Of a DNA stretch of 12,023 nucleotides, positions 1 through 5,590 are shown in pieces. Under the pieces are notes generated by a model. That model had not been told where the DNA came from. It saw only the letters and a list, made by a program, of their open reading frames with translations, and did no database searches. Each line of letters starts with the position of its first letter. Positions within the stretch are counted from its first letter, which is position 1. Made by a program: the position numbers and the translations under genes. Origin of the DNA: Nitrosopumilales archaeon UBA218 (GTDB taxonomy: Archaea; Thermoproteota; Nitrososphaeria; Nitrososphaerales; Nitrosopumilaceae); assembly GCA_002499525.1 (NCBI GenBank), contig DAMC01000055.1, positions 1-12,023 on the forward strand, in the 5' to 3' direction.

Positions 1-963
1 ACATTATCAACAATAACCCAAAAACCAATACAAATCGAAAACATACGACATAATCGTAAAAATCCAGGGTTGATGCCATCACATCTATCCACGATCAAAT
101 TATTAGGTAAAATCTGTAATGCAAAAATTGAAGGACTATCAATTGGTTCTACTAACATCGTATTCACTCCAGGACAATTACAAGACTCTAAACTGAAAGA
201 GAACATCGGTACTGCAGGAAGTATTCCACTATTATTACAGGCAATTATTCCAACTGTAGCATTATCGGGAAAAAAACTAGAACTATCAATTGTTGGTGGG
301 ACTGACGTTCCATGGAGTCCTACGACAAATTATACGAAGTTTGTTCTCAATGAAGCATATTCTAGATTAGGAATTAAATTTGATCTAGATGTAAAAAAGC
401 GAGGCTATTATCCAAAGGGCGGAGGCCAAATTGACGTAACTGTCTATCCCTGTAAAAAAATTCTATCCGTATATCTGACAAAAAGAAGCTCAAATAATGC
501 AAACATTATCTGTTCTTTCTCTGGAATTGATAAAGATGAAATCACCAATCATGTTAATTCAGCTAAAGATAGATTAGAGAAGAATGGTTTTTCTACACAA
601 ATAAAACTGTCAGAAGATGCTGCACTAAACCCAGGAGCATCCTTTCTTGTCCATGATTCTGATTCTAATTCCATTAACGGTGCTGATGAGTTGTATAATT
701 TCACAAATAGATTTGATTTTACAAAAAAAGCAACCAACTCATTTACAAAACAGAGTATGGGAGTAGATGGCAATCTAGCCGATATGATAGTTACCCCTTT
801 ATCACTATCAAAGGAACTTTCTATTTTTACAGTGAACGAAATTTCTAAGCATCTACAGACTAATCTTCACATAACGTCTGAGATCACTGGATGCAAATCA
901 GGTATAGCTAAAATTAATGATGGTTATGAAATAAGAATTGTAGGCTCAGATACCGGAATTTAG
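1..963 (+). CDS. rtcA: RNA 3'-terminal phosphate cyclase, 5' end outside window
   Basis: RtcA converts an RNA 3'-phosphate to a 2',3'-cyclic phosphate with ATP, through a covalent AMP-histidine intermediate. The frame is open from base 1. The residues before the first Met at 70 already match the family (TLSTITQKPIQIENIR, then NPGL), so that Met is internal and only about the first 20 residues are missing. Visible landmarks are the KRGYYPKGGGQ block, the VDGNLADMIVTPLSL block and the KHLQTNLHI block. In the last of these the His at 850-852 should be the adenylated residue by analogy with the E. coli enzyme. The 3' end overlaps the convergent CopD-like gene by 18 nt. The family assignment is firm. 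Its physiological RNA substrate in archaea is not settled. Confidence 0.93.
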   Translation, partial: TLSTITQKPIQIENIRHNRKNPGLMPSHLSTIKLLGKICNAKIEGLSIGSTNIVFTPGQLQDSKLKENIGTAGSIPLLLQAIIPTVALSGKKLELSIVGGTDVPWSPTTNYTKFVLNEAYSRLGIKFDLDVKKRGYYPKGGGQIDVTVYPCKKILSVYLTKRSSNNANIICSFSGIDKDEITNHVNSAKDRLEKNGFSTQIKLSEDAALNPGASFLVHDSDSNSINGADELYNFTNRFDFTKKATNSFTKQSMGVDGNLADMIVTPLSLSKELSIFTVNEISKHLQTNLHITSEITGCKSGIAKINDGYEIRIVGSDTGI

Positions 964-1440
964 TAAAGCTGCTAGAAACAATACAAGTACTGAAAGTACT
1001 ACAGTTACCTCACCTACAATTATGATCTTTTTTCTAAGCTTCAAAATCTGAGTCTCATTGAATTCTTTTCTCATTATTTTTTCTTCAACATCTTTACGAA
1101 TTATTCTAACATGAACTGCATATGAGCACAAAAGTGCAAATACGACAAATATCTTTATGATTAGAATAACTCCGTAATTTGTGGATAGTAAAAGATCAGG
1201 TCTACTCAATAACTGATGAGAATTCCAAATTCCAGTTACGATTAAAATTATCAATGCAGGAATTGCGATTTTGTTAAATCTTCTTCCTACCTTTACCATT
1301 GTATGAATTCTGTCTTCCATAGTCGGCATTATTGATTTTAGAATTGGGGCAAAAACAATCGCAATGAAAAGTGACCCCCCCACCCATATCGCTGAGCAAA
1401 TCAGATGAATCCACATGATGATTGCTTGTTCTAGTGCCAA
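946..1440 (-). CDS. CopD-like integral membrane protein
   Basis: This 164-aa protein has four predicted membrane helices at about residues 6-32, 57-76, 90-112 and 139-161. The N-terminal WIHLICSAIWVGG pattern (His12, Trp19, Gly21-22) is typical of the CopD / copper-resistance-D domain. His75 and His110 also lie in or next to helices. Family members are linked to copper uptake or to unidentified membrane redox roles, so a copper role here is inference; it would suit an ammonia oxidiser that relies on copper enzymes. The start is TTG at 1440. A stop lies just upstream in frame, and a TATA box centred near 1466 is 26 nt away, which fits a leaderless transcript. The alternative ATG at 1416 would remove the first eight residues but keep the motif. 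Confidence 0.8.
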   Translation of the reverse strand: MALEQAIIMWIHLICSAIWVGGSLFIAIVFAPILKSIMPTMEDRIHTMVKVGRRFNKIAIPALIILIVTGIWNSHQLLSRPDLLLSTNYGVILIIKIFVVFALLCSYAVHVRIIRKDVEEKIMRKEFNETQILKLRKKIIIVGEVTVVLSVLVLFLAALLNSGI

Positions 1441-1462
1441 TAGACTGCCTCACTTTAATTCA

Positions 1463-1470
1463 AATATTAT
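1463..1470 (-). promoter_or_regulatory. TATA box of the CopD-like gene
   Basis: The minus strand reads ATAATATT, centred 26 nt before the TTG at 1440. This spacing supports that TTG as a leaderless start. Confidence 0.5.
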
Positions 1471-1535
1471 CCAAGTGGAAACAACATTTTTTAGTTATAG
1501 TAAATGTGTACCAATAATTGATACTTCAAAGTAAA

Positions 1536-2012
1536 ATGATTCTGTATATTGCAATAGGTGCTATGTTAGCACTCTTAGGTGGAATTACTTGGTATGCGAG
1601 CCTTGACAATCCAAAACTTCAACAAGTCGATATTGAAATGGGTACAGTCAAACTTGTAGGACAAAATGACATCGAGGGCAAAGCAAAATTAGAAGTAGGT
1701 TTTGTAATAAGCAATCCCAGTGACAAGACATTCACCGTTTCCAGAATTGATTATGAGTTATTTGCTAATGGTGTATCTATAGGCAAGGGACAATATTCCA
1801 CTGAGGACGTTGCGATGCCTGGACGTGCAGCATTTTACCCTACCGCAAAAATTGAACTCCCGAATACGTTCACATTAACCAAGACGCCTGAAAACGGAGA
1901 TGCTTATACTGTAATTACATCTAAGGGACCAGTGGTTTATTCTGCAAAAGGACTGATAGTTGTAGAATCTGCTTGGAGCCTCGTAGAGAAGCAATTCGAT
2001 ATTTCACAATAA
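1536..2012 (+). CDS. membrane-anchored LEA14/WHy-like protein
   Basis: This is a 158-aa protein with one N-terminal membrane helix (residues 1-20, MILYIAIGAMLALLGGITWY) and an outward-facing domain. The domain has the usual LEA14/WHy pattern: a strand with FVISNPSDKTFTVSRIDYEL, then FANGVSIGKG, then an A-x-P-G turn and alternating strands. In other organisms this fold is tied to desiccation stress or to protein interaction at the cell surface; its role here is unknown. The start is uncertain. The ATG at 1536 opens directly into the helix, while an in-frame TTG at 1518 would add six residues. A shorter gene of the same architecture lies at 7491-7934. It diverges from the CopD-like gene across a 95-bp spacer. 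Confidence 0.72.
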   Translation: MILYIAIGAMLALLGGITWYASLDNPKLQQVDIEMGTVKLVGQNDIEGKAKLEVGFVISNPSDKTFTVSRIDYELFANGVSIGKGQYSTEDVAMPGRAAFYPTAKIELPNTFTLTKTPENGDAYTVITSKGPVVYSAKGLIVVESAWSLVEKQFDISQ

Positions 2013-2024
2013 TTTTGTAAAAGG

Positions 2025-2098
2025 TGGGCCGAGAGAGATTCGAACTCTCGATCACCGCCGTGTCGAGGCGGTATCCTAACCAACTAGACTACCGGCCC
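2025..2098 (-). tRNA. tRNA-Val (anticodon GAC)
   Basis: The 74 nt fold into a full cloverleaf. The acceptor GGGCCGG pairs with TCGGCCC (one G-T pair), the D-arm is GTCT/GGAT with a nine-base loop, the anticodon stem is CCGCC/GGCGG, the T-stem is GAGAG/CTCTC and the T-loop is TTCGAAT. The anticodon GAC lies at 2062-2064. The discriminator is A at 2025, as usual for tRNA-Val, and CCA is not fully encoded. The anticodon loop reads TCGACAC, so position 33 is C instead of the near-universal T. Asp (anticodon GTC) does not fit, because the loop has no TGTC in the tRNA sense. A TATA-like AT-rich block lies about 30 nt upstream, shared with the divergent BluB gene. Confidence 0.9.
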
Positions 2099-2124
2099 AA
2101 TTAAAAACAAACCATGAACTCTAC

Positions 2125-2133
2125 ATTATTAAC
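2125..2133 (+). promoter_or_regulatory. shared TATA block of bluB and tRNA-Val
   Basis: ATTATTAAC lies about 27 nt before the bluB ATG at 2157. Its complement (GTTAATAAT) lies about 30 nt before the tRNA-Val 5' end at 2098. One AT-rich block may therefore serve both directions. This is inferred from spacing only. Confidence 0.45.
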
Positions 2134-2156
2134 CTTTAACAGTTATGGGAGAAAAC

Positions 2157-2873
2157 ATGAGCGAGTTCTCAAGCCAAGAAAAATCCGGACTCTACAAGGC
2201 AATTTACACCAGAAGAGATGTAAGATCTCATTTTATCTCTAAACCACTTTCTGATGAGGTTCTAGCTAGAATTCTAAATGCTGCACATCATGCGCCATCC
2301 GTTGGTTTTTCTCAACCATGGAATTTTGTTTTAATTAGAGATGATGTAACAAAAGAAAAGATCAAGAAATCGTTTGAACAAGAAAAGATCAAGTCAGCAA
2401 GTGATGTCGATCATCAAAAAAAAGAAAAATATCTCTCTCTAAAACTAGAGGGAATCTTAGAATCCGATGTTAATATCTGTATAACATATGATCCAACGAA
2501 ATTTGGACCCTTTGTCATTGGTCGTTCTAGTATACCAGAGACAGGAATCTATAGTGTGTGTTGCGCCGTACAAAACCTTTGGTTGGCCGCAAGAGCTGAG
2601 GGAATAGGAGTAGGCTGGGTAAGTATTTTATCAATTGAACTGCTAAAAGAAGCACTATCTTTACCAGAACATATCATTCCAATAGCATATCTCTGTCTTG
2701 GACACGTAAGTGAATTTGCAGAGAAACCAGATTTGGAGAATGCGAAATGGCTTACAAGGTTGGAACTTAAAGATGTTATTTATTTTGAAAAATGGGGACA
2801 AGTATCAAATACTGATTGGGAAGAAATGAATGGTCTAATCAGAAATGTCCTTGATTATCCTTTTATCAAGTAA
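2157..2873 (+). CDS. bluB: 5,6-dimethylbenzimidazole synthase, BluB type
   Basis: BluB is a nitroreductase-fold enzyme that fragments reduced FMN with oxygen to make dimethylbenzimidazole, the lower ligand of cobalamin. The 238-aa protein shows RRDVRSHF (residues 19-26), AAHHAPSVGFSQPWNF (42-57) and AVQNLWLAARAEGIGVGWVS (137-156). These are BluB signatures and not those of generic nitroreductases. Asp21 and Ser156 correspond to the catalytic Asp and Ser described for the Sinorhizobium enzyme. I prefer the ATG at 2157: a GGGAG ribosome-binding-like stretch ends 5 nt before it, and the TATA block at 2125-2133 is about 27 nt upstream. An in-frame ATG at 2145 would add four residues. Aerobic lower-ligand synthesis fits an ammonia-oxidising archaeon that makes its own B12. 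Confidence 0.9.
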   Translation: MSEFSSQEKSGLYKAIYTRRDVRSHFISKPLSDEVLARILNAAHHAPSVGFSQPWNFVLIRDDVTKEKIKKSFEQEKIKSASDVDHQKKEKYLSLKLEGILESDVNICITYDPTKFGPFVIGRSSIPETGIYSVCCAVQNLWLAARAEGIGVGWVSILSIELLKEALSLPEHIIPIAYLCLGHVSEFAEKPDLENAKWLTRLELKDVIYFEKWGQVSNTDWEEMNGLIRNVLDYPFIK

Positions 2874-2891
2874 TTAGAACACATCATTTGA

Positions 2892-2987
2892 GGGCTTGTA
2901 GCGCAGAGCCAAATTATTGGCGCGTAACATGGATAGCGCAGTAGCCTCCTAAGTTACAGGTCGAGGGATCGAAGCCCTCCAAGCCCG
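2892..2987 (+). tRNA. tRNA-Arg (anticodon CCT) with a 21-nt D-loop intron
   Basis: The acceptor GGGCTTG pairs with CAAGCCC and the discriminator is G at 2987. The D-stem is GCGC (2901-2904) with GCGC (2936-2939), the anticodon stem is GTAGC/GTTAC with loop CTCCTAA (anticodon 2948-2950), and the T-stem is GAGGG/CCCTC. The D-loop is 31 nt long, far too long unless it holds an intron. Removing 2907-2927 leaves a normal ten-base loop, AGCATGGATA, and a 75-nt tRNA. The intron would then sit between positions 15 and 16, a non-canonical site of the kind known from Thaumarchaeota and Thermoproteales. The T-loop reads ATCGAAG, with A instead of T at position 54. CCA is not encoded. Confidence 0.92.
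2907..2927 (+). other. predicted tRNA-Arg intron with bulge-helix-bulge
   Basis: The intron holds a GCCAA-ATTA-TTGGC hairpin (2908-2921). Just outside it, the exon D-stem strand GCGC (2901-2904) can pair with intron bases GCGT (2922-2925), including one G-T pair, to form a 4-bp central helix. The flanking 3-nt bulges are AGA (2905-2907) and AAC (2926-2928). Cutting after the second base of each bulge, the usual splicing-endonuclease pattern, gives exactly 2907-2927. The outer helix is weak, so this would be a relaxed motif. Confidence 0.75.
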
Positions 2988-3021
2988 CTTATTATCTAAA
3001 TTAGCATAATGTCTTTTCAAC

Positions 3022-3030
3022 TTAAATAAA
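3022..3030 (+). promoter_or_regulatory. TATA box of the FMN-reductase-like gene
   Basis: TTAAATAAA is centred 25 nt before the ATG at 3050, which fits a leaderless transcript. Confidence 0.5.
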
Positions 3031-3049
3031 ACACATTCAAAATAAGGCC

Positions 3050-3571
3050 ATGAAAGTTGTAGTGATCTCGGGTAGTCCCAGAAAACAAGCTGTTACACAA
3101 ATTATGATGAAATTTGTATATGATTATACTAAATCAAAGAACTCGGAAACAACATTCATCAATCTCTCAGAAGGTGGGATAGACTATTACAAAGGATATG
3201 ACATTGTTTACTCACAAACAACAGTGAACGCAGCCAAGGAAATTACGGACGCTGATGTTTGGCTTATCGGTACACCGATTTACAACTCGTTTTTTAGTGC
3301 GGCACTCAAGAATCTCTTTGAGTTTGTAAATTACAAGCAAACTAGTGGAAAGACCGCTGGATTAGCAATACTCGCATCTGGGCAAATCGGTTTTACAGAT
3401 GTTCAAACATTACTAACTCAACTAATGTCATATTTTGGAGTTGTTACAAATCCTAAAGCAGTATATCTAACAACTAATCAAATCGTTGATAATCTAATTG
3501 ATGAAAATGGTAAATGTAGATTGAAAGAAATGGTTGATGAAACCTTAGTAATTGCTTCTAGGCAGAAGTAG
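3050..3571 (+). CDS. NADPH-dependent FMN reductase-like flavoprotein
   Basis: This 173-aa protein has the flavodoxin-like fold of the NADPH-dependent FMN reductase / azoreductase / chromate reductase group. The first strand runs into the FMN phosphate loop GSPRK (residues 8-12). The second flavin-contact block is GTPIYNSFFSAALKNLFEF (74-92). It is a cytosolic protein with no signal peptide or membrane helix. Such enzymes move electrons from NAD(P)H to free flavin, quinones or metals; the substrate here cannot be read from sequence. It follows tRNA-Arg and bluB on the same strand, and FMN is the substrate of BluB, but a link is only inference. Its 3' end overlaps the convergent secreted-protein gene by 14 nt. 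Confidence 0.85.
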   Translation: MKVVVISGSPRKQAVTQIMMKFVYDYTKSKNSETTFINLSEGGIDYYKGYDIVYSQTTVNAAKEITDADVWLIGTPIYNSFFSAALKNLFEFVNYKQTSGKTAGLAILASGQIGFTDVQTLLTQLMSYFGVVTNPKAVYLTTNQIVDNLIDENGKCRLKEMVDETLVIASRQK

Positions 3572-3959
3572 TAGATACTGGCAGATAAACCACCTTGAAA
3601 ATCTTAACAATGTAATCACCGTCAAATATCTTTGTTATTTTACCATCAGTTACATCTCTAACCCTGAATTTGTATTGAAAACTACCATCTTTTTTCACAT
3701 CTGTTTGTGCAAAATGCACAGGCTCTCCATTCTTGAATATCTGAATTATAACTGGATTTCCTTCTACTGGATTTGTTACTTTTCCTTCAACAAAACCCCA
3801 AGGAAGTTTATTGTTTTTTGTTACTGTAAATGATGTAATCGTCTTTTCAATTCCTTTAGTTGAATCAATTGGTGTTAATGTGGTATCTGCAAATACCGAA
3901 CTTGTCATTGATAAAACTAAAGCCAATGAAATTATTACAATTACAGACTTTACTAACAT
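3558..3959 (-). CDS. small secreted protein, predicted beta-sandwich
   Basis: The 133-aa protein begins with a clear signal peptide (Lys4, hydrophobic core about residues 5-18, cleavage probably after VFA at 23). The mature part of about 110 residues looks like a single beta-sandwich domain: GFVEGKVTNPVEGNPVIIQI, then a strand with AQTDVKKDGSFQYKF, then a closing DGDYIVKIFKVVY strand. This resembles the domain repeated in many exported thaumarchaeal proteins, though here it occurs once. No sorting tail and no catalytic motif are seen. The frame stays open to an ATG at 3992, but the ATG at 3959 places the signal peptide correctly. Function unknown. Confidence 0.75.
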   Translation of the reverse strand: MLVKSVIVIISLALVLSMTSSVFADTTLTPIDSTKGIEKTITSFTVTKNNKLPWGFVEGKVTNPVEGNPVIIQIFKNGEPVHFAQTDVKKDGSFQYKFRVRDVTDGKITKIFDGDYIVKIFKVVYLPVSTTSA

Positions 3960-4010
3960 AAAAGAAAAATTGTTAAAGTCAAATATTAACATGACGTATC
4001 AAAGATCACA

Positions 4011-4127
4011 ATGGAAAAAATTCTTAATGATGGTTGCATCTGTAAATGCCATTTTGGAGGAGCGATTAGTTGTCCATCTTGTAAGAGAAATCACAGAGGA
4101 ATGAAAACATGTCAACACTGCAAGTAA
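4011..4127 (+). CDS. 38-aa Cys-rich zinc-ribbon-like protein
   Basis: A short frame from ATG 4011 to TAA 4127 encodes 38 residues with seven Cys and three His. The layout is C9-x-C11-x-C13-H14, then C21-P-S-C24, then C34-Q-H-C37. The CxxC pairs at 21-24 and 34-37 would make a small zinc ribbon, and the N-terminal CxCxCH could hold a second metal. Such a density of metal ligands in a random frame is improbable, so I regard it as a real gene despite its size. It abuts the stop of the convergent coiled-coil gene with no spacing. It is similar in style, though not clearly in sequence, to the proteins at 6471-6626 and 6697-6885. Function unknown; RNA or DNA binding, or metal handling, are possible. 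Confidence 0.6.
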   Translation: MEKILNDGCICKCHFGGAISCPSCKRNHRGMKTCQHCK

Positions 4128-4292
4128 TTATCTTCGTTTTGCTGCAGCTGCCTTAAGATTGGCAAGTTCGGTCTTCAACGCTTCAATTTGCATCAATGTC
4201 TCCAGATTTGCAATCTCTTGGCGCATACGTGATATTTCCTCATCTTTAAGTTTGACCTGATCTTTCAACTCATTCAATTCCGCTGTAAACAT
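4128..4292 (-). CDS. small coiled-coil protein, 5' end possibly frameshifted
   Basis: From the ATG at 4292 the frame encodes 54 residues, nearly all charged heptads (ELNELKDQVKLKDEEI, then EIANLETLMQIEALKTELAN, ending AAAAKRR). This predicts one long alpha-helical coiled coil. The same frame stays open upstream to 4355 and reads KLTKLVSNISVEELTSFRNM, which looks like genuine coding sequence but has no start codon. It meets an A9 tract (minus strand) at 4348-4356. With eight A's an ATG at 4357-4359 would start this protein. With ten A's, or with -1 ribosomal slippage, it would be the C-terminal part of the upstream membrane protein. The true gene is therefore probably longer than given here. 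Function unknown. Confidence 0.55.
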   Translation of the reverse strand: MFTAELNELKDQVKLKDEEISRMRQEIANLETLMQIEALKTELANLKAAAAKRR

Positions 4293-4333
4293 GTTACGAA
4301 AACTTGTTAACTCCTCTACGCTGATATTTGAGA

Positions 4334-4582
4334 CTAATTTAGTGAGCTTTTTTTTTCATCATGGGAGTGGGCATGCTCATTGTGACTGTGCTCCCCATAC
4401 TTTTTGGTCCAATCTGCACTTTTCTGTGCCAACCAACAAACCACAACCAAAAACCAAGTTACAATTGTGGATACTAGAAGTAATTGATGAAGAGCTTCTG
4501 GCATGTAAAAATACATTCCTGTCAAAAACACTGCAAAACATGCAGTTACTACTGTAGCTAAGTGGTTTTTGAGATAACCCAT
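4334..4582 (-). CDS. small two-helix membrane protein with His-rich tail
   Basis: The 82-aa protein has two predicted membrane helices (residues about 9-26 and 32-52), a short KKYGE linker and the tail HSHNEHAHSH (65-74), with five His in ten residues. That tail looks able to bind Ni, Cu or Zn, but no transporter family is recognisable. The A9 tract that ends its frame is the same one that interrupts the downstream coiled-coil frame, so the last residues (SSLN) may be a product of tract length. The ATG at 4582 lies 25 nt from a good TATA box. A perfect dyad between the two suggests regulated transcription. Function unknown. Confidence 0.65.
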   Translation of the reverse strand: MGYLKNHLATVVTACFAVFLTGMYFYMPEALHQLLLVSTIVTWFLVVVCWLAQKSADWTKKYGEHSHNEHAHSHDEKKSSLN

Positions 4583-4587
4583 ATTTT

Positions 4588-4605
4588 TTCGACAAAAAAG
4601 TCGAA
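4588..4605 (-). promoter_or_regulatory. dyad between TATA box and start codon, operator candidate
   Basis: The 6-bp arms TTCGAC and GTCGAA are separated by six A-T pairs. The dyad lies between the TATA box (TTATATT, minus strand, 4604-4610) and the ATG at 4582. In archaea a repressor bound here would block polymerase recruitment. If the mRNA is leaderless the dyad is not transcribed, so an operator is more likely than an RNA hairpin. Confidence 0.5.
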
Positions 4606-4610
4606 TATAA
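4604..4610 (-). promoter_or_regulatory. TATA box of the His-tailed membrane protein gene
   Basis: TTATATT on the minus strand is centred 25 nt before the ATG at 4582. Confidence 0.55.
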
Positions 4611-4656
4611 CGTTAATGCTAAATTTCATAATAATAAAAGAAAAGATGAACGAAGT

Positions 4657-4887
4657 TTATTCGTCTTTTTCTGAAACGGTAATCTCTTGTGGAACTTCAG
4701 ATTGTAGAATCTTTATTTTAGACAACAATTCGTTCCTTAGGTCACGTGCAACCCTTCGGACTGTTGGTCTTGGAACGCCCAACTCCTCTACAACTTTGCT
4801 GTAAATGTCTTGTTTGTCTGTGAGTCCCTTCTCAAGATAAGTATTGATCGCCTGTTTGATAACTGTGCTTTGATTTGTGCGATTCAC
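4657..4887 (-). CDS. 76-aa helix-turn-helix protein
   Basis: The protein is almost entirely helical and carries a winged-helix-like HTH at about residues 24-51: DKQDIYSKVVEELGVP, a PRPTVRR turn, and a recognition helix through ARDLRNEL. A charged C-terminal tail follows. This suggests a small DNA-binding regulator. The size and sequence resemble small conserved thaumarchaeal proteins, but I cannot name the family. The start is GTG at 4887: no ATG precedes the HTH in this frame, and a good TATA box (4909-4915) lies 25 nt upstream, so the mRNA should be leaderless. It diverges from the cyclophilin operon, whose spacer holds two dyads that it might bind. Confidence 0.72.
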   Translation of the reverse strand: MNRTNQSTVIKQAINTYLEKGLTDKQDIYSKVVEELGVPRPTVRRVARDLRNELLSKIKILQSEVPQEITVSEKDE

Positions 4888-4908
4888 AAAATCTAATTTT
4901 CCTCGATC

Positions 4909-4915
4909 TATATAA
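4909..4915 (-). promoter_or_regulatory. TATA box of the HTH gene
   Basis: TTATATA on the minus strand is centred 25 nt before the GTG at 4887. This spacing is what selects the GTG as start. Confidence 0.55.
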
Positions 4916-5032
4916 GACTATAACTTGATAAAAATTAAAATTATTTTATTCTCTATTATGTTTTGAAAGATTGTCTTTACTGAATTTTTAAAATTAACTC
5001 TCCAAAATCTTCCAAAATTCGTGTAATAAAAA

Positions 5033-5049
5033 ATTGTAATTTTTACAAT
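5033..5049. repeat. inverted repeat, 7-bp arms
   Basis: ATTGTAA and TTACAAT are separated by TTT, and the arms are perfect. It lies about 30 bp upstream of the cyclophilin TATA region and shares its arm length and spacer with the second dyad. Confidence 0.5.
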
Positions 5050-5066
5050 ACACTTTCAAAATAATC

Positions 5067-5083
5067 TAATAGTAAGACTATTA
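5067..5083. promoter_or_regulatory. inverted repeat overlapping the cyclophilin TATA region
   Basis: TAATAGT and ACTATTA are separated by AAG, and the arms are perfect. The right arm runs into TATTATG (5079-5085), the most likely TATA box, centred about 27 nt before the TTG at 5109. A protein bound here would compete with TBP. Confidence 0.5.
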
Positions 5084-5108
5084 TGTTCTGAGGCAATTCT
5101 TGGTTTAA

Positions 5109-5588
5109 TTGACTAATGTAACTATTGAAACAAAATTTGGTAAAATTGTATTTAAATTACTACCAGAACTCGCTCCGGAACATGTAAGAAATTTTATCAA
5201 ATTAGCACAGTCTGGGTTTTATGACGGAACTCTCTTTCACAGAGTCATTCCCGGATTCATGATTCAGGGTGGAGATCCTAATACTAAGACCACAAACAAG
5301 GCAACATGGGGTATGGGTGGACCTGGATATACGATTAAAGCGGAATTTAATACACGTTCACATCTACGTGGAATTGTATCTATGGCTAGAGCCATGGATC
5401 CTAACAGTGCTGGCTCCCAATTCTTTATAGTAACTTCTGATAGCACATTTTTGGACCGTCAATACACAGTTTTCGGTGAGGTCCTAGATGGAATGCCGGT
5501 GGCAGATCAAATTGTTAATCAACAAAGGGATAGAAATGATTGCCCTCTACAAGAAGTAAAAATGACAAAGGTCACAATCTCTGAATAA
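5109..5588 (+). CDS. cyclophilin-type peptidyl-prolyl isomerase
   Basis: The 159-aa protein is a compact single-domain cyclophilin that catalyses cis-trans isomerisation of Xaa-Pro bonds. It has no signal peptide, so it acts in the cytoplasm. Signatures are FHRVIPGFMIQGGDPN (43-58), GSQFFIV (102-108) and a YTVFGEVLDGM block. By alignment to human CypA from memory, Arg45, Phe50, Gln104 and Phe106 match catalytic residues. The cyclosporin-contact Trp is replaced by Phe114, so drug sensitivity is probably low. The start is TTG at 5109, directly after an in-frame stop (TAA 5106-5108), so no longer form exists. It is followed after 2 nt by a secreted-protein gene, almost certainly co-transcribed. 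Confidence 0.92.
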   Translation: MTNVTIETKFGKIVFKLLPELAPEHVRNFIKLAQSGFYDGTLFHRVIPGFMIQGGDPNTKTTNKATWGMGGPGYTIKAEFNTRSHLRGIVSMARAMDPNSAGSQFFIVTSDSTFLDRQYTVFGEVLDGMPVADQIVNQQRDRNDCPLQEVKMTKVTISE

Positions 5589-5590
5589 TC

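Larger units (their letters stand above)
4888..5108. promoter_or_regulatory. divergent intergenic region with two dyads
   Basis: This 221-bp AT-rich spacer lies between the HTH gene and the cyclophilin gene. It holds the HTH gene's TATA box (4909-4915), a 10-bp near-direct repeat beginning TCCAAAAT at 5001-5020, a dyad ATTGTAA-TTT-TTACAAT at 5033-5049 and a dyad TAATAGT-AAG-ACTATTA at 5067-5083. No coding frame or RNA gene is seen in it. Confidence 0.55.

Noticed and set aside
1518..1535. TTG start six codons upstream for the LEA14-like protein
   Set aside because: It cannot be excluded, but the ATG at 1536 opens directly into the membrane helix and needs no rare start.
3811..4104. 97-codon open frame on the plus strand
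   Set aside because: It runs through the opposite strand of the secreted-protein gene and out of frame through the 38-aa Cys-rich gene. It has no domain and its composition is poor.
4291..4557. 88-codon plus-strand frame with a His/Cys-looking segment
   Set aside because: It is antisense to the His-tailed membrane protein. The His and Cys come from the complement of that repeat-like tail.
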